Below are positions 30,189 through 39,045 of a stretch of 64,000 nucleotides of DNA, one piece after another. This DNA is from Bacillus salipaludis (GTDB lineage Bacteria > Bacillota > Bacilli > Bacillales_B > DSM-18226), in assembly GCF_004358205.1 (NCBI RefSeq), contig NZ_SMYO01000005.1, forward strand, positions 372,001 to 436,000, written 5' to 3'. The notes beneath the pieces were generated by a model. That model did no database searches. It saw nothing but the letters and a program-made list of their open reading frames with translations, and was not told where the DNA came from. The translations under genes and the position numbers were made by a program. Numbering within the stretch: the first letter of the stretch is position 1; each line of letters begins with the position of its first letter.

Positions 30189-30217
30189 AAAAGACTGCCT
30201 AAAGGGCAGTCTTCTCT
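30189..30217. terminator. Bidirectional terminator between yqgV and yqgW
   Basis: AAGACTGCC / GGCAGTCTT stem, A run before and T-rich after. Confidence 0.88.
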
Positions 30218-30225
30218 ATATTGTC

Positions 30226-30408
30226 TTAGTGCGTTCCAGTCGGAATTCCGTGGTGAATGATGGTCATGACAACAAACCAGCCAAAGACCAAGAATGAAGC
30301 GACTCCCCAAAATGCAGCTAATAAATTTTTATTTTTTAGTGCACGAAGTCCAGCAAAGAAAGCAAGGATGGTTACTAAAGCAAAGATAATAACTAAACCC
30401 ATGAACAA
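30226..30408 (-). CDS. yqgW: DUF2759 membrane protein YqgW
   Basis: A 60-aa protein with two membrane helices (GLVIIFALVTILAFFAGL and FWGVASFLVFGWFVVMTII). DUF2759/YqgW family; function unknown. GGGGGAT precedes the ATG on the minus strand. Convergent with yqgV as in B. subtilis. Confidence 0.88.
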   Translation of the reverse strand: MFMGLVIIFALVTILAFFAGLRALKNKNLLAAFWGVASFLVFGWFVVMTIIHHGIPTGTH

Positions 30409-30650
30409 ATCCCCCTTTATTGGTTATTTACCAGGCAGTATGCCTAACATTTTAAAATAGTTATGTAAGAATATTATATACATTCGTTTCTTATTTTATA
30501 GTTTTTTCATTCGTTTGTCGAGGACAAAAAAGAGACAACTTTATGTTCGAGGCTTTAAGTTGCTTTTAAGAATATCATTCGTTTCTTTATCTACAATTAA
30601 AGAATAGTGTAAAATGTTATTATTGCATTTATTAACTGGAGGTATACAAA

Positions 30651-31286
30651 ATGAAGTGGTCGCAAATCCCCTTAGGGGTTCTGCAAACAAACTGTTACAT
30701 AGTTGAAAATCCTGATCAAACATGTCTAATTTTTGACCCAGGTAGTGAAGGGAAAAAGTTGATTAATTGGTTGACCAAGCGTGAATTAAGGCCGGTGGCC
30801 ATTTTCCTGACTCATGCTCATTTTGACCATATTGGGGCAGTAGATGAGGTAAGAGATTTTTTTAAGATTCCTGTTTATGTCCATGAGGAGGAGGAAGAGT
30901 GGCTAAGTGATCCAAAATTAAATGGTTCAAAATTTTTTATGATGAAGGAAAGCGTTAACGCGCGGCCAGCAGAGTTTGTTTTGAAAAAGGAAGAGGACAT
31001 AAATATAGCTGGTTTTGAATTCAAACTGTTTGAAACTCCAGGCCATTCACCGGGCAGTGTTTCTTATTATTTTGAACATGACGGATTTGTCGTTTCTGGA
31101 GATGCCTTATTTAAAGGAAGCATTGGCCGAACAGATCTACCAAAAGGAAATCAAGCACAACTATTAAAAAGTATTCACGAAAAGTTGTTATTTTTGCCAG
31201 AGGAAACAGTGGTCTTACCGGGGCATGGTCCTGAAACCACTATTATCGAAGAGATGGATAGCAATCCTTTTTTAAATGGTTTTTGA
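30651..31286 (+). CDS. yqgX: Metallo-beta-lactamase-fold hydrolase (YqgX)
   Basis: A 211-aa glyoxalase-II-like hydrolase. The di-metal motif THAHFDHIG, His in ETPGHSPGS, Asp in VSGDALF and terminal His in LPGHGPET are complete. The B. subtilis homologue YqgX acts on S-lactoyl-type thioesters (bacillithiol detoxification) in reports; the exact substrate here is inferred. TGGAGGTATACAAA precedes the ATG. Confidence 0.93.
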   Translation: MKWSQIPLGVLQTNCYIVENPDQTCLIFDPGSEGKKLINWLTKRELRPVAIFLTHAHFDHIGAVDEVRDFFKIPVYVHEEEEEWLSDPKLNGSKFFMMKESVNARPAEFVLKKEEDINIAGFEFKLFETPGHSPGSVSYYFEHDGFVVSGDALFKGSIGRTDLPKGNQAQLLKSIHEKLLFLPEETVVLPGHGPETTIIEEMDSNPFLNGF

Positions 31287-31297
31287 TTACTCAAATA

Positions 31298-31330
31298 GAA
31301 AAGCCCTTCTCTCGAGGAGAAGGGCTTTTC
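31298..31330 (+). terminator. yqgX terminator
   Basis: GAAAAGCCCTTCTC / GAGAAGGGCTTTTC perfect stem. The bases after it are G-rich, so termination would rely on the internal T run. Confidence 0.8.
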
Positions 31331-31439
31331 GGGGGATGTTCTATTCATATAATGGGAGGGGATATAGTTAAGCTACTGATTTAACAATAATATATAGTAA
31401 TCACTATGTCAATAGTGGAAAATCAAAAAGGAGCAAAAG

Positions 31440-32525
31440 ATGATTACATATTTTAAAAAAATTATTTCGGAATCACCCAATCATTTTATTTCCTATGCAG
31501 ATTTCATCAGTGCAGCCCTTTATCATCCCGATTTTGGCTACTATATGAAAGAAAAGGTGAAAATCGGGCGCAATGGTGATTTTATCACAACCAGCAATAT
31601 TTCAGATATTTATGGCCGGCTTTTTGCAAAATGGTTTTCAAAAATATATAAGCAATACGAATTACCGGTTGTATTTTGTGAAATTGGGGCGGGAAACGGC
31701 CGCTTTGCTAACGCTTTTTTAACGGAATGGTATGAATCAGTTCAAATTCCGATTGAATATATGATTGTCGAAAGCAGTCCTTATCATAGGAAATTACAAA
31801 AAGAGCTTCTCGGTTCTTCCTTCTCTGTTACTCAGTTAGAAACGCTAGATGAAATCAAAGGCTTTACAGGAATGATTTTTTCAAATGAGCTTTTCGATGC
31901 ACTTCCTGTCCATGTAATCGAGAAGGAGAATGGCAGGATTTTTGAAGTGATGATTGGAATTGAAAATAATAAATTGTTTGAGAAAAGGGTTCCGTTATCG
32001 AATCAGGAAATTGTTCAATATTTATCAGAGTATAAATTGGAGTTACAGGAGAACCAACGGTTTGAAGTTCCTCTAGCAATGGAAAAAATGATTGGGGATA
32101 TTTCGAAATTTATTACAGAGGGTCTTGTTGTTAGTGCTGACTATGGTTATACCAATCAGGAATGGATGCAGCCTGCGAGATCGAGGGGGAGTTTACGGGG
32201 ATACTATCAGCATCAAATGTTCGATAATATTTTGCAGCATCCCGGGGAAATCGATATTACAACACATATTCAATTTGATCAGCTTATTCAACATGGAGAA
32301 AATGCTGGCCTAAATTTTGTTACAATGCTTAGGCAGGATGAATTTTTACTAAAAGCAGGCATTCTTGAAGAATTACAAAGTCATTTTGATCCTAACCCGT
32401 TTTCTGAACAAAGCAAGCAGAACCGGGCAATACGAAGTTTAATAATGCCTTCGGGAATAAGTTCCTATTTCCATATCATTATTCAACAAAAGGGTTTGAA
32501 CGTTGATTTTACTAAAATATTTTAA
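31440..32525 (+). CDS. SAM-dependent methyltransferase, MidA/DUF185 family
   Basis: A 361-aa class I methyltransferase. SAM-binding motif FCEIGAGNGRFANAF near residue 80 and the family signature FSNELFDALPVHVIE near 140. The human relative NDUFAF7 methylates an arginine of complex I; bacterial targets are unknown. AAAAGGAGC precedes the ATG. It sits between yqgX and yqgY. Confidence 0.88.
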   Translation: MITYFKKIISESPNHFISYADFISAALYHPDFGYYMKEKVKIGRNGDFITTSNISDIYGRLFAKWFSKIYKQYELPVVFCEIGAGNGRFANAFLTEWYESVQIPIEYMIVESSPYHRKLQKELLGSSFSVTQLETLDEIKGFTGMIFSNELFDALPVHVIEKENGRIFEVMIGIENNKLFEKRVPLSNQEIVQYLSEYKLELQENQRFEVPLAMEKMIGDISKFITEGLVVSADYGYTNQEWMQPARSRGSLRGYYQHQMFDNILQHPGEIDITTHIQFDQLIQHGENAGLNFVTMLRQDEFLLKAGILEELQSHFDPNPFSEQSKQNRAIRSLIMPSGISSYFHIIIQQKGLNVDFTKIF

Positions 32526-32566
32526 AGAAAGGCGTTGTTAAAGAACAATGTTGATGTTTAAACAAA

Positions 32567-32691
32567 GTTGATTGGAGCGGAAGGTGCGAGACTTCTCGAA
32601 AATGCTAACGCATTTTCTTCGTGCGTGGGTGGATTCAAGGACGTAATTCAATGTCCTGCGGAAAGCGAGCATCCTGGGAGCGGAAATCAAC
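32567..32691. repeat. Longer copy of the Bacillaceae interspersed repeat
   Basis: Starts GTTGATTGGAGCGGAAGGTGCGAGACT and ends TGGGAGCGGAAATCAAC, with GCGGAAAGCGAGC inside. It shares ends and core with 2171-2228. The middle carries an unusual insert (ATGCTAACGCATTTTC and following) relative to the usual GC-rich body. Confidence 0.75.
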
Positions 32692-32716
32692 AACCAAATT
32701 TAACACAGCCTAAAGA

Positions 32717-32748
32717 AAAAAACACTGGAGGCATTTCCAGTGTTTTTT
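32717..32748. terminator. Bidirectional terminator before yqgY
   Basis: AAAACACTGGA / TCCAGTGTTTT stem with flanking A and T runs. Confidence 0.9.
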
Positions 32749-32753
32749 ATTTC

Positions 32754-32996
32754 TTATTCTGCTGCACCTAGAGGCATCATGAAAGTTGTCCAATAAGTGA
32801 AACCTGCAAAGAAAATGGTTAAATATGCTCCGAAAACGTACATGTACATACGTTCGGATAGTTTTAGATAGCTGAGCAGAACGAAGAATCCTGTTTGGGC
32901 TAAAAATAACATTGCCGTTTTATCCAAATCTCCTAGATAAAACATAACGGTAAAAATACCCGTCCAGAAACCCAATACTCTGAACATGCGATCCAT
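32754..32996 (-). CDS. yqgY: DUF2626 membrane protein YqgY
   Basis: An 80-aa protein with two or three hydrophobic segments (VLGFWTGIFTVMFYLG, FLAQTGFFVLLSYL, FGAYLTIFFAGFTYWTTF). Family DUF2626, conserved in bacilli; function unknown. A GGAGGGA site precedes the ATG on the minus strand. Confidence 0.88.
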   Translation of the reverse strand: MDRMFRVLGFWTGIFTVMFYLGDLDKTAMLFLAQTGFFVLLSYLKLSERMYMYVFGAYLTIFFAGFTYWTTFMMPLGAAE

Positions 32997-33080
32997 ATGT
33001 ATCCCTCCTTTTACCCTACGAATACCATCATTACAATATTATAAGGTAAAAGTTAGGGTAATGTAAATAATGGTTTCGTA

Positions 33081-33776
33081 TTAGTTTGTGACGAATGCTT
33101 GGTAGGAACATGTTTCACAGCCATTAAACATATTCTCTTTTTCAATCAACTCCACGGAAGAGAATAAGACCTCAAACATCCCCTTAAGGAATTCACGATG
33201 CATACTGCAAACGGTTTCGTGTTCCTCTGCCACTTCTTTAAATGGGCAATTATAAATCTGAAAATAGATTTTGGTTTGATCCCCGTTTACATCAAATTCC
33301 GGATAAAAGCCTGCAAGTGTTGATGCACTCTTTAATATATTTAGCTTTTCGTTAAAATCTAATTCATCACCGAAAGATCTTTTTGCCATTTCTTGTTCTA
33401 TAATTTCAGTTCCAAAACGTTTTCCCGTTATATATAATGCTTTTTTTCCTTCCTCACCAAGTGTAAGCATGGTTTGAATCGCCACTTTGGATAACAGCAT
33501 ATAATCGCGGAATGGAAAATGCAGTTGAATTACATCATCTGATAAGCGGTACAACCGGCTAGGACGGCCGCCCTTACCAGTTTTCTTTGTTTCAGAAATT
33601 AACATATTTACATCTTCGAGCTTGGAGAGATGCAATCTTGCTACATTTGGATGGATATTAAAATTTTCAGCGACCTCTTGGACAGTTACCTCTTGGTGTC
33701 TTTTTGTAATGTATTGATAAATATAATAACGCGTTGGATCTGATAAAACATTTGTTATTTTTAACGTTTGTTCCAT
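33081..33776 (-). CDS. HTH regulator with cysteine-rich C-terminus (ArsR/SufR-like)
   Basis: A 231-aa regulator. The N-terminal winged helix (NIHPNVARLHLSKLEDVNML and the GGRPSRLYRLS wing) resembles ArsR-type domains. The C-terminal half has Cys in NCPFKEV, VCSMH and GCETC, a pattern like the Fe-S regulator SufR, so redox or metal sensing is likely. AGGTGA precedes ATG. It is divergent from comGA and conserved next to it in related bacilli. The target is unknown. Confidence 0.78.
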   Translation of the reverse strand: MEQTLKITNVLSDPTRYYIYQYITKRHQEVTVQEVAENFNIHPNVARLHLSKLEDVNMLISETKKTGKGGRPSRLYRLSDDVIQLHFPFRDYMLLSKVAIQTMLTLGEEGKKALYITGKRFGTEIIEQEMAKRSFGDELDFNEKLNILKSASTLAGFYPEFDVNGDQTKIYFQIYNCPFKEVAEEHETVCSMHREFLKGMFEVLFSSVELIEKENMFNGCETCSYQAFVTN

Positions 33777-34042
33777 CTGGTTTCACCTCGAACCCCCATA
33801 ATTTACACTCATTATAATACAGCGATTTTAACAAGGGAATGTGGTTAACAACATAAACACTATAAGTTTAGAAAATGTTCACAATTATCGTCAAAAATTT
33901 GTAATATTTAGCTCAAAATTCTTGTGCCTGAATGGTGTCCATTGAGTTATTCTAATAATGGTTAACAAATTATAAATAAGGGGGAATCCTGCTGAAACAT
34001 GTTGTTTTCTGTCAGTAGTAATACCAAAAGGAGGTTATTCTC

Positions 34043-34849
34043 ATTGTCAGCGCTATCGAAATTTTAGCCAATCGAATTATTAAAGATGCCACTCGAAACC
34101 AAGCAACTGATATTCATATCATTCCGAGAAAGAATGATACACTCGTTCAAATCCGCCTTACGAATAAACTTATTCCTCGGTTATCCCTTCCAAAAGAAGA
34201 ATGCGACAAATTAATTTCACATTTTAAATTTACCGCAAACATGGATATTGGGGAAAGAAGACGCCCGCAAAGCGGTTCAATTTTTTGCGATGTCAACGGT
34301 CAATTGATGGGGCTCAGATTATCTACCCTGCCTTCAAACAATCGAGAAAGCCTTGTTATCCGGCTTTTACCTCAACAAGAACAGATTCCATTTCACCAGC
34401 TTTCCTTATTCCCTTCAATGACAAGAAAATTACTTGCTCTTCTTAAACACGCTCATGGCTTAATTATATTTACCGGGCCAACCGGCAGTGGGAAGACCAC
34501 TACCTTATATTCACTCCTCAATGAAACTGCACACTTATTCCATCGGAACGTTATTACACTAGAAGACCCTATCGAAAAGAATTATGATACCGTCCTGCAG
34601 GTCCAAGTAAATGAAAAAGCGGGGGTTACCTATGCCACCGGATTAAAAGCTATTTTGCAGCATGATCCGGATATCATTATGGTGGGGGAAATAAGGGATA
34701 GTGAAACCGCAAAAATTGCTGTTCGAGCTGCGCTTACTGGCCATTTAGTACTTTCCACTATGCATACAAGGGATGCGAAGGGAGCGGTTTATCGGCTCCA
34801 TGAATTCTGTAATCCTTCAAAGAAAGTGAGAAATGTTCACAGAACCTGA
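34043..34849 (+). pseudogene. comGA: Competence ATPase comGA, 3' part replaced by foreign sequence
   Basis: ComGA is the cytoplasmic ATPase that drives assembly of the competence (type IV-like) pilus. Present are GPTGSGKTT (Walker A), the Asp box LEDPIE, DPDIIMVGEIRD (Walker B) and STMHTRDAKG. The match to B. subtilis ComGA ends at YRLxEF (34802-34807); normal proteins continue for about 90 residues including a Cys-rich zinc part. Here 13 unrelated residues encoded by the inserted sequence end at a TGA. No ATG, GTG or TTG exists in frame near the AAAGGAGG, so the likely start is ATT at 34043, 8 nt after it. comGB and later genes are not in the window. Confidence 0.9.
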
Positions 34850-35040
34850 GAAACGTTCATAATTCATGAGAAAGAACATCTTACAAACCTTGATAAATCA
34901 ACCTCACTATTCACAAAAAGTGAGAAAGGCTTTTTTTCTTGAAATGATGTTTCACGGAATACATATTAATATCCTATATCATTTTTTGTGAACATTTTTT
35001 TGTTCATAGAACTTGAGAAAACGAGAAATTTGTTCAAAGA
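34808..35040 (+). mobile_element. Putative left end of a transposon inserted in comGA
   Basis: The sequence begins TGT directly after the last comGA-like codon. TGAGAAATGTTCAC at 34827, TGAGAAACGTTCAT at 34847 and TGAGAAAGAACATC at 34867 form direct repeats with 20-bp period. TGAGAAAGGC follows at 34921, and relaxed or inverted forms (TGTGAACATTTTTT, CGAGAAATTTGTTCA) continue to about 35040. A 5'-TGT end with several transposase sites is the design of Tn7-, Tn552- and Mu-related elements. No transposase gene is in the window, so family and right end are not established. Confidence 0.6.
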
Positions 35041-35356
35041 AGTTGCGAAAAAATCAGATGCGGAGAGCGCCACACCAACTCTAAAACATACTGGTCCACA
35101 CATCAAGATATATATAAATAACATAACATTTAAAATAAACAGATGTAAGTTTCCGATGAAAAATATTTTGGATGGAGGGAGAAAAAACAATGGTTTAATT
35201 TTTATTATAAGAAATTATTCAATAACACAAAATATATATTCCATCGATTAACCTTATTCTTGTTATTAAGTATGAATATTCAAATCATTTATCCCTTTTT
35301 CCTTATTATTCCTGTATACTTAACCGTAGGTACAAAATAGAGATGGGTGAAAGGGA
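35041..35356. other. Non-coding stretch inside the left end of the accessory region
   Basis: AT-rich, with an 87-codon open frame (34988-35251) that has no ribosome-binding site or recognisable content. No gene is called here. Confidence 0.4.
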
Positions 35357-35983
35357 ATGATTACAGGGGAAATCTTTGCACTAGAGCTACTTCAAAATCT
35401 TAATATCAACAAAGATGAATGTGAGGTGGTAACTAAGGAATCTAAGGATGCAAGTGAAACTGTTTATAAAATTAAAGGTAAATCAAAAATAATTCTTCGA
35501 GACGATAATACTGAAACAAGCAGAATTGTAACCGCTGCACATGAGGTGGGACATTTTATTAACAATCGAAAGAGCATATTGAAATTTTTAACTTTCAAGT
35601 GGTCAGGGAGAATATTAATTGGACTAGTAATTTTAGAATTGTTTTTGATTTTAATGGACTTTTTCTATAAACATTCTACTGCAATGATTTATCTTATTGT
35701 TGTCCTATGCTTCCTTTTATCATTTTGGTGCAATTTTGTAAAATTGAGGGATGAGTACGGTGCAAATAGAGAAGCTTTAAAATTGTTATATCGGTACTCA
35801 GACCGTATTTTTTTAAAACACAATGATAATAGGAATTGGAAATCAATTAGAAAAGAAGCTAAGGAACAATTATGGAAAGGGCAAAAGAAATATCAAGGAG
35901 CGAATTATTTATTACCAATTGTGAGTATAGCTCCATTTCTTGTTTACATAGCTATTTTATTTTTAATATTGATGTTTTCTTGA
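35357..35983 (+). CDS. YugP-like membrane zinc metallopeptidase
   Basis: A 208-aa protein. HEVGH at residues 62-66 is a zinc-peptidase site and Glu133 in RDEYGANREA is a good third ligand, the same spacing as in B. subtilis YugP (AAHEVGH ... EFDASSRA). Two helices lie between them (89-104, 109-128) and one at the C-terminus. The N-terminal part before HEVGH is shorter and diverged. It is the first gene of the accessory region. It may cleave membrane or secreted partners; the substrate is unknown. TGGGTGAAAGGGA precedes ATG. Confidence 0.75.
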   Translation: MITGEIFALELLQNLNINKDECEVVTKESKDASETVYKIKGKSKIILRDDNTETSRIVTAAHEVGHFINNRKSILKFLTFKWSGRILIGLVILELFLILMDFFYKHSTAMIYLIVVLCFLLSFWCNFVKLRDEYGANREALKLLYRYSDRIFLKHNDNRNWKSIRKEAKEQLWKGQKKYQGANYLLPIVSIAPFLVYIAILFLILMFS

Positions 35984-36024
35984 CATTATTATATTTTTAC
36001 TTACTGTATCGAGAGGGTGGTTTC

Positions 36025-36294
36025 ATGAAATTTATCATCTTTATCTTGATACAATTTTTTTTACATTTATTAGTCTATTATAGCTTATATGTTGTTGAAA
36101 AATTAAAAAAAGCACGGCTAAAATGTAGCATGGAAAAATTCGGGGCATTTTTTATTACATTTAATGTATTTCTTTTTCATATTATTGTGCTTATTGAATA
36201 TCAACAAACTGTTTTATTTATATACAATTTAATCGGAATGTGGACTTTATTATCAAATTTAATATTTTTTTTCTTTTTTAAACGAATCATTTAG
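36025..36294 (+). CDS. Small membrane protein
   Basis: An 89-aa protein with three hydrophobic helices (FIIFILIQFFLHLLVYYSL, FFITFNVFLFHIIVLI, TVLFIYNLIGMWTLLSNLIF). GAGAGGGTGG precedes ATG 36025. It begins 42 nt after the peptidase and is probably co-transcribed. Not recognised. Confidence 0.6.
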   Translation: MKFIIFILIQFFLHLLVYYSLYVVEKLKKARLKCSMEKFGAFFITFNVFLFHIIVLIEYQQTVLFIYNLIGMWTLLSNLIFFFFFKRII

Positions 36295-36600
36295 GAGTGT
36301 AATGCTGCGGTTTGTTTTTTGGATTTGTAAAATTTTGAATGAATTATCGACAGCTTTCAAGTAATCTCCTCGAAGGACATATCTCTGGTCGACACACCTG
36401 AAGGTTTAGGTTAAATGTGAAACTCTTCCGGTCAAATCAGACCTGTTTGCTATCCTTTTTTGAATTGTTCAAATTCAATGCCCATTCTACTTCTCTCCCT
36501 TGACGATAAAAATAATTAATTCAGAATGAATTTTTGGTATATTAATATATATTCTTTCTAGAAGAATCTTAATCAAGGAAGTTATTTCGGAGGTTAGTGA
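36295..36600. other. Intergenic region with one copy of a weak repeat
   Basis: About 306 bp. At 36375-36404 it carries GGACATATCTCTGGTCGA...CCTG, which resembles 40623-40651. No gene seen. Confidence 0.4.
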
Positions 36601-37422
36601 ATGAATGAAATTGTATCAACAATTATTGACGAGTTAAAACAATTGTTTGGAAATAATACTATAAACTTATTAGTGTTTTTTGCCTTTCTTTTCTTGGTAA
36701 TCTGGCTTTATAAAGAATTTAGAAATAAAATGGTTGAGGACGAAAGAGTCCGTAAGGAAAAAATAAATACAATTCTCGTAGAATTAACGGATTTGGAGTT
36801 TGAACTGGATGAGTTCATTCGGAACAAATCCAATTTTGAAAAACTTAAAGAAAAATTGATAAAAGTATATCCACATCTCTCATACCAACTCAGTGAAAAA
36901 GTAAACAAATTTACTCCTGATGTTGAAGAAGCTTTTATTAAAGAATTTAAAAAAGAATTAAATGTGGAAAAAGGGTTAATTAAGCTCAACCAAAATGATG
37001 AAATTTCCCATATAAACGAAAGAAGTCTTATGAAGCTATGGGAATATCATTATAAGACCAAATTTGAACCCATAGTAAATCCATTAATATTGGCAATATT
37101 TTCGGTGCTTTTTGTTGTAATAATATTAATGGTGTGGCTAGGGTACACGCAAGCAGATTCTAATGCTAAAAAATATTTTTTAACCCAAGAAATAGCTAAT
37201 ATTATAATATTTATTCCTTTTGCTCTAGGCTTCTTAGATTCAATTAAGAATAAGAAGTTGGTAAAAAAGTGGTCTTCATATATTTATTTGATTTCTTTTT
37301 TTACCATTTCAATTTTATCATTTATGTTTTTTGAAAAGGTTCCATTTTTGTCAACCTTAGTAGGTCTGTTTTATCTTCTTTCGATTTATTTCATACCGAA
37401 AATTATTGATAAAAATAATTGA
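36601..37422 (+). CDS. Membrane protein with cytoplasmic coiled domain
   Basis: A 273-aa protein. Helix 1 at about 23-41 is followed by a charged helical domain of about 110 residues (coiled-coil character, many Lys/Glu) and four C-terminal helices (160-180, 195-213, 228-245, 249-267). No enzyme motif. A GGAGGTTAGTGA site precedes ATG. It resembles membrane parts of abortive-infection type proteins in layout only; function unknown. Confidence 0.65.
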   Translation: MNEIVSTIIDELKQLFGNNTINLLVFFAFLFLVIWLYKEFRNKMVEDERVRKEKINTILVELTDLEFELDEFIRNKSNFEKLKEKLIKVYPHLSYQLSEKVNKFTPDVEEAFIKEFKKELNVEKGLIKLNQNDEISHINERSLMKLWEYHYKTKFEPIVNPLILAIFSVLFVVIILMVWLGYTQADSNAKKYFLTQEIANIIIFIPFALGFLDSIKNKKLVKKWSSYIYLISFFTISILSFMFFEKVPFLSTLVGLFYLLSIYFIPKIIDKNN

Positions 37423-37454
37423 ATAACTTTTTCAAAGCTATTATTAAGTTTAAA

Positions 37455-37494
37455 AAGCTGTTTAGATGCATAAGCTTTTGCAATTAAACAGCTT
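37455..37494. terminator. Convergent terminator
   Basis: AAGCTGTTTA / TAAACAGCTT stem of 10 bp, A-rich before and TTATAAATT after. Confidence 0.75.
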
Positions 37495-37810
37495 ATAAAT
37501 TATTTATTAGATTAAATTTTATTGATTTTAATATCATGTTTACTAAATAGTCTTTCAAAAAATTCTTTATCATAAGAAGACATTTTTCCTCGATTATAAA
37601 CTCAAAACCTCCAAATCTATATACCTCATAACCGTTAAGTTTTAATTGTTTGTCTGCATTTACCATTTCCGAATACTTCTTCGGGATAGAAATGTCTCCA
37701 TCAGAGTAATGTTGTTTCCCGTCTATCTCTAAAACTATTCGTTGTTTGTTTAGAAGTAATAAAAGGAAATCCATTCGTTGCTGTAATTCTTCGCGAAGTT
37801 TGAGGTATGT
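37493..37810 (-). pseudogene. C-terminal remnant of a VSR/DUF559-like nuclease protein
   Basis: The open frame from 37810 down encodes KLREELQQRMDFLLLL then QRIVLEIDGKQHY and YEVYRFGGFEF. This is the endonuclease-like tail (D...EIDGKQHY) often found at the end of larger defence or HEPN-type proteins. The 93-aa part from the internal ATG at 37774 lacks a ribosome-binding site, and a stop closes the frame at 37811, so this is a truncated leftover rather than a working gene. Confidence 0.7.
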
Positions 37811-37980
37811 TCATAGTCTTTGATACAGATTCAAAAGCGTGAGATAAAAACCGCTGTAAACGTGATTATTAAGGAATTTTCTTCACGAAGTTTTGAGACA
37901 ATATTTTGACGTGAAATAGAGAGAGTGTTAATTTCCCTTATAAAGGTTTTATTTCAAATTAAATATTCATGAAGTTTGAG
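37790..37980. repeat. Three degenerate direct repeats TTCRYGAAGTTTGAG
   Basis: TTCGCGAAGTTTGAG at 37790, TTCACGAAGTTTTGAG at 37882 and TTCATGAAGTTTGAG at 37966. The bases after the first copy (TGAGGTATGTTCAT) resemble the repeats at the comGA junction. Confidence 0.55.
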
Positions 37981-38262
37981 ACGGGTTTGCTTTAGTGATG
38001 AAAATAAGTAAAACCTTGGTTTCCCCATTCTCCGCAATCACCTAAAATGATAACAAGCGGATATTAAGTATAAACTTTTGTTATTCGATTTAATTAGAAG
38101 GCTCTGATAATCAATATTGTTGATTATCTTCATCGACTAATGGATTAATTTAGTTTAATAGTATATTCCTATTACTACCAATTTATTGGTAAATTGTGTT
38201 AGTATTAAATTAAATAGTCTTACAGACATAAGTTAAATATTAATTTGAAAGGTTGTTTTAAT
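37981..38262. other. Non-coding stretch
   Basis: AT-rich sequence between the repeats and the next gene; apart from a possible promoter I see nothing. Confidence 0.35.
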
Positions 38263-38574
38263 TTGGAAAACAAAACTGTTGCGCTAAAGAGATACAGTTT
38301 TATCAGTTATAGTTCGTTTGCTATTGGAATTGTTTGCTTCTTTATAGTCTTTGTAACACCAACAAGAATAGCTAATAACGGGAATTTAGTTGGGGATTAT
38401 ATAACGTTTTTTCTTACTGTTATGGGTGTTTTTCTATCTATAGTCGGAATAGCGAAGAAAACGGAGAAAAAGATAATTCCTATAGTGTCTTTAATCCTCT
38501 CTTTGTCTTTCTTTATCTTCTGGATAATCACGTTCATCTTGTTACTTACTGGTAAAATTCAATTTGCTCCGTAG
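38263..38574 (+). CDS. Membrane protein, unknown
   Basis: A 103-aa protein with three hydrophobic helices (FAIGIVCFFIVFVTP, YITFFLTVMGVFLSIVGI, VSLILSLSFFIFWIITFILLL). TTG start at 38263 behind AAAGG; a TTG at 38245 is the alternative. Not recognised; single-gene unit. Confidence 0.6.
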   Translation: MENKTVALKRYSFISYSSFAIGIVCFFIVFVTPTRIANNGNLVGDYITFFLTVMGVFLSIVGIAKKTEKKIIPIVSLILSLSFFIFWIITFILLLTGKIQFAP

Positions 38575-39045
38575 TATACATATGTTTTTTAAACGACGGT
38601 TGTATTAAGCAGGTAATTTTATTATCAATAAAAATAAAAGGTTTAATAATGGCTAACAGAAACGCTTAGGGATACGACTAAGTGTTTTTGTCTTTAAATC
38701 ACTTATTGAATTAAGTTCTTGCTAATTAAAAAAGAATAGCAAACTAGTTTTTAGTATTTCAATTTGTTTGTTTGAAAACGGTTATTTGATGAAACTTCTT
38801 TAATTTGTATAATTGTTATTTTCTCTTCTTTTGTTATTATTGCTTATATCTCCCATAAATTTAATTTTAACTGCTTTTGCTTATTCAGTGGCACCCATAG
38901 AGTGACCCTCTTATCCAAAACCAGCAATCTATCTAACTTGATGTATAGTTGCTTCTCATTTTTTGCCTCATAGACTTTTCAAAATTAAATTATACATTTA
39001 TGGTAATATAAGGATTGAGCAAAACTATGATAAAGGAAAATAAAA
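38575..39045. other. Non-coding stretch of about 470 bp
   Basis: No frame with a plausible start and site was found. The sequence is AT-rich and looks like decayed DNA. Confidence 0.35.

Noticed and set aside
33840..34040. ComK box upstream of comGA
   Set aside because: AAAA and TTTT runs are present, but no AAAA-N5-TTTT pair with proper helical spacing could be defended in AT-rich sequence.
34988..35251. 87-codon plus-strand frame at the island end
   Set aside because: No ribosome-binding site, odd composition, and it covers the repeat array of the putative transposon end.
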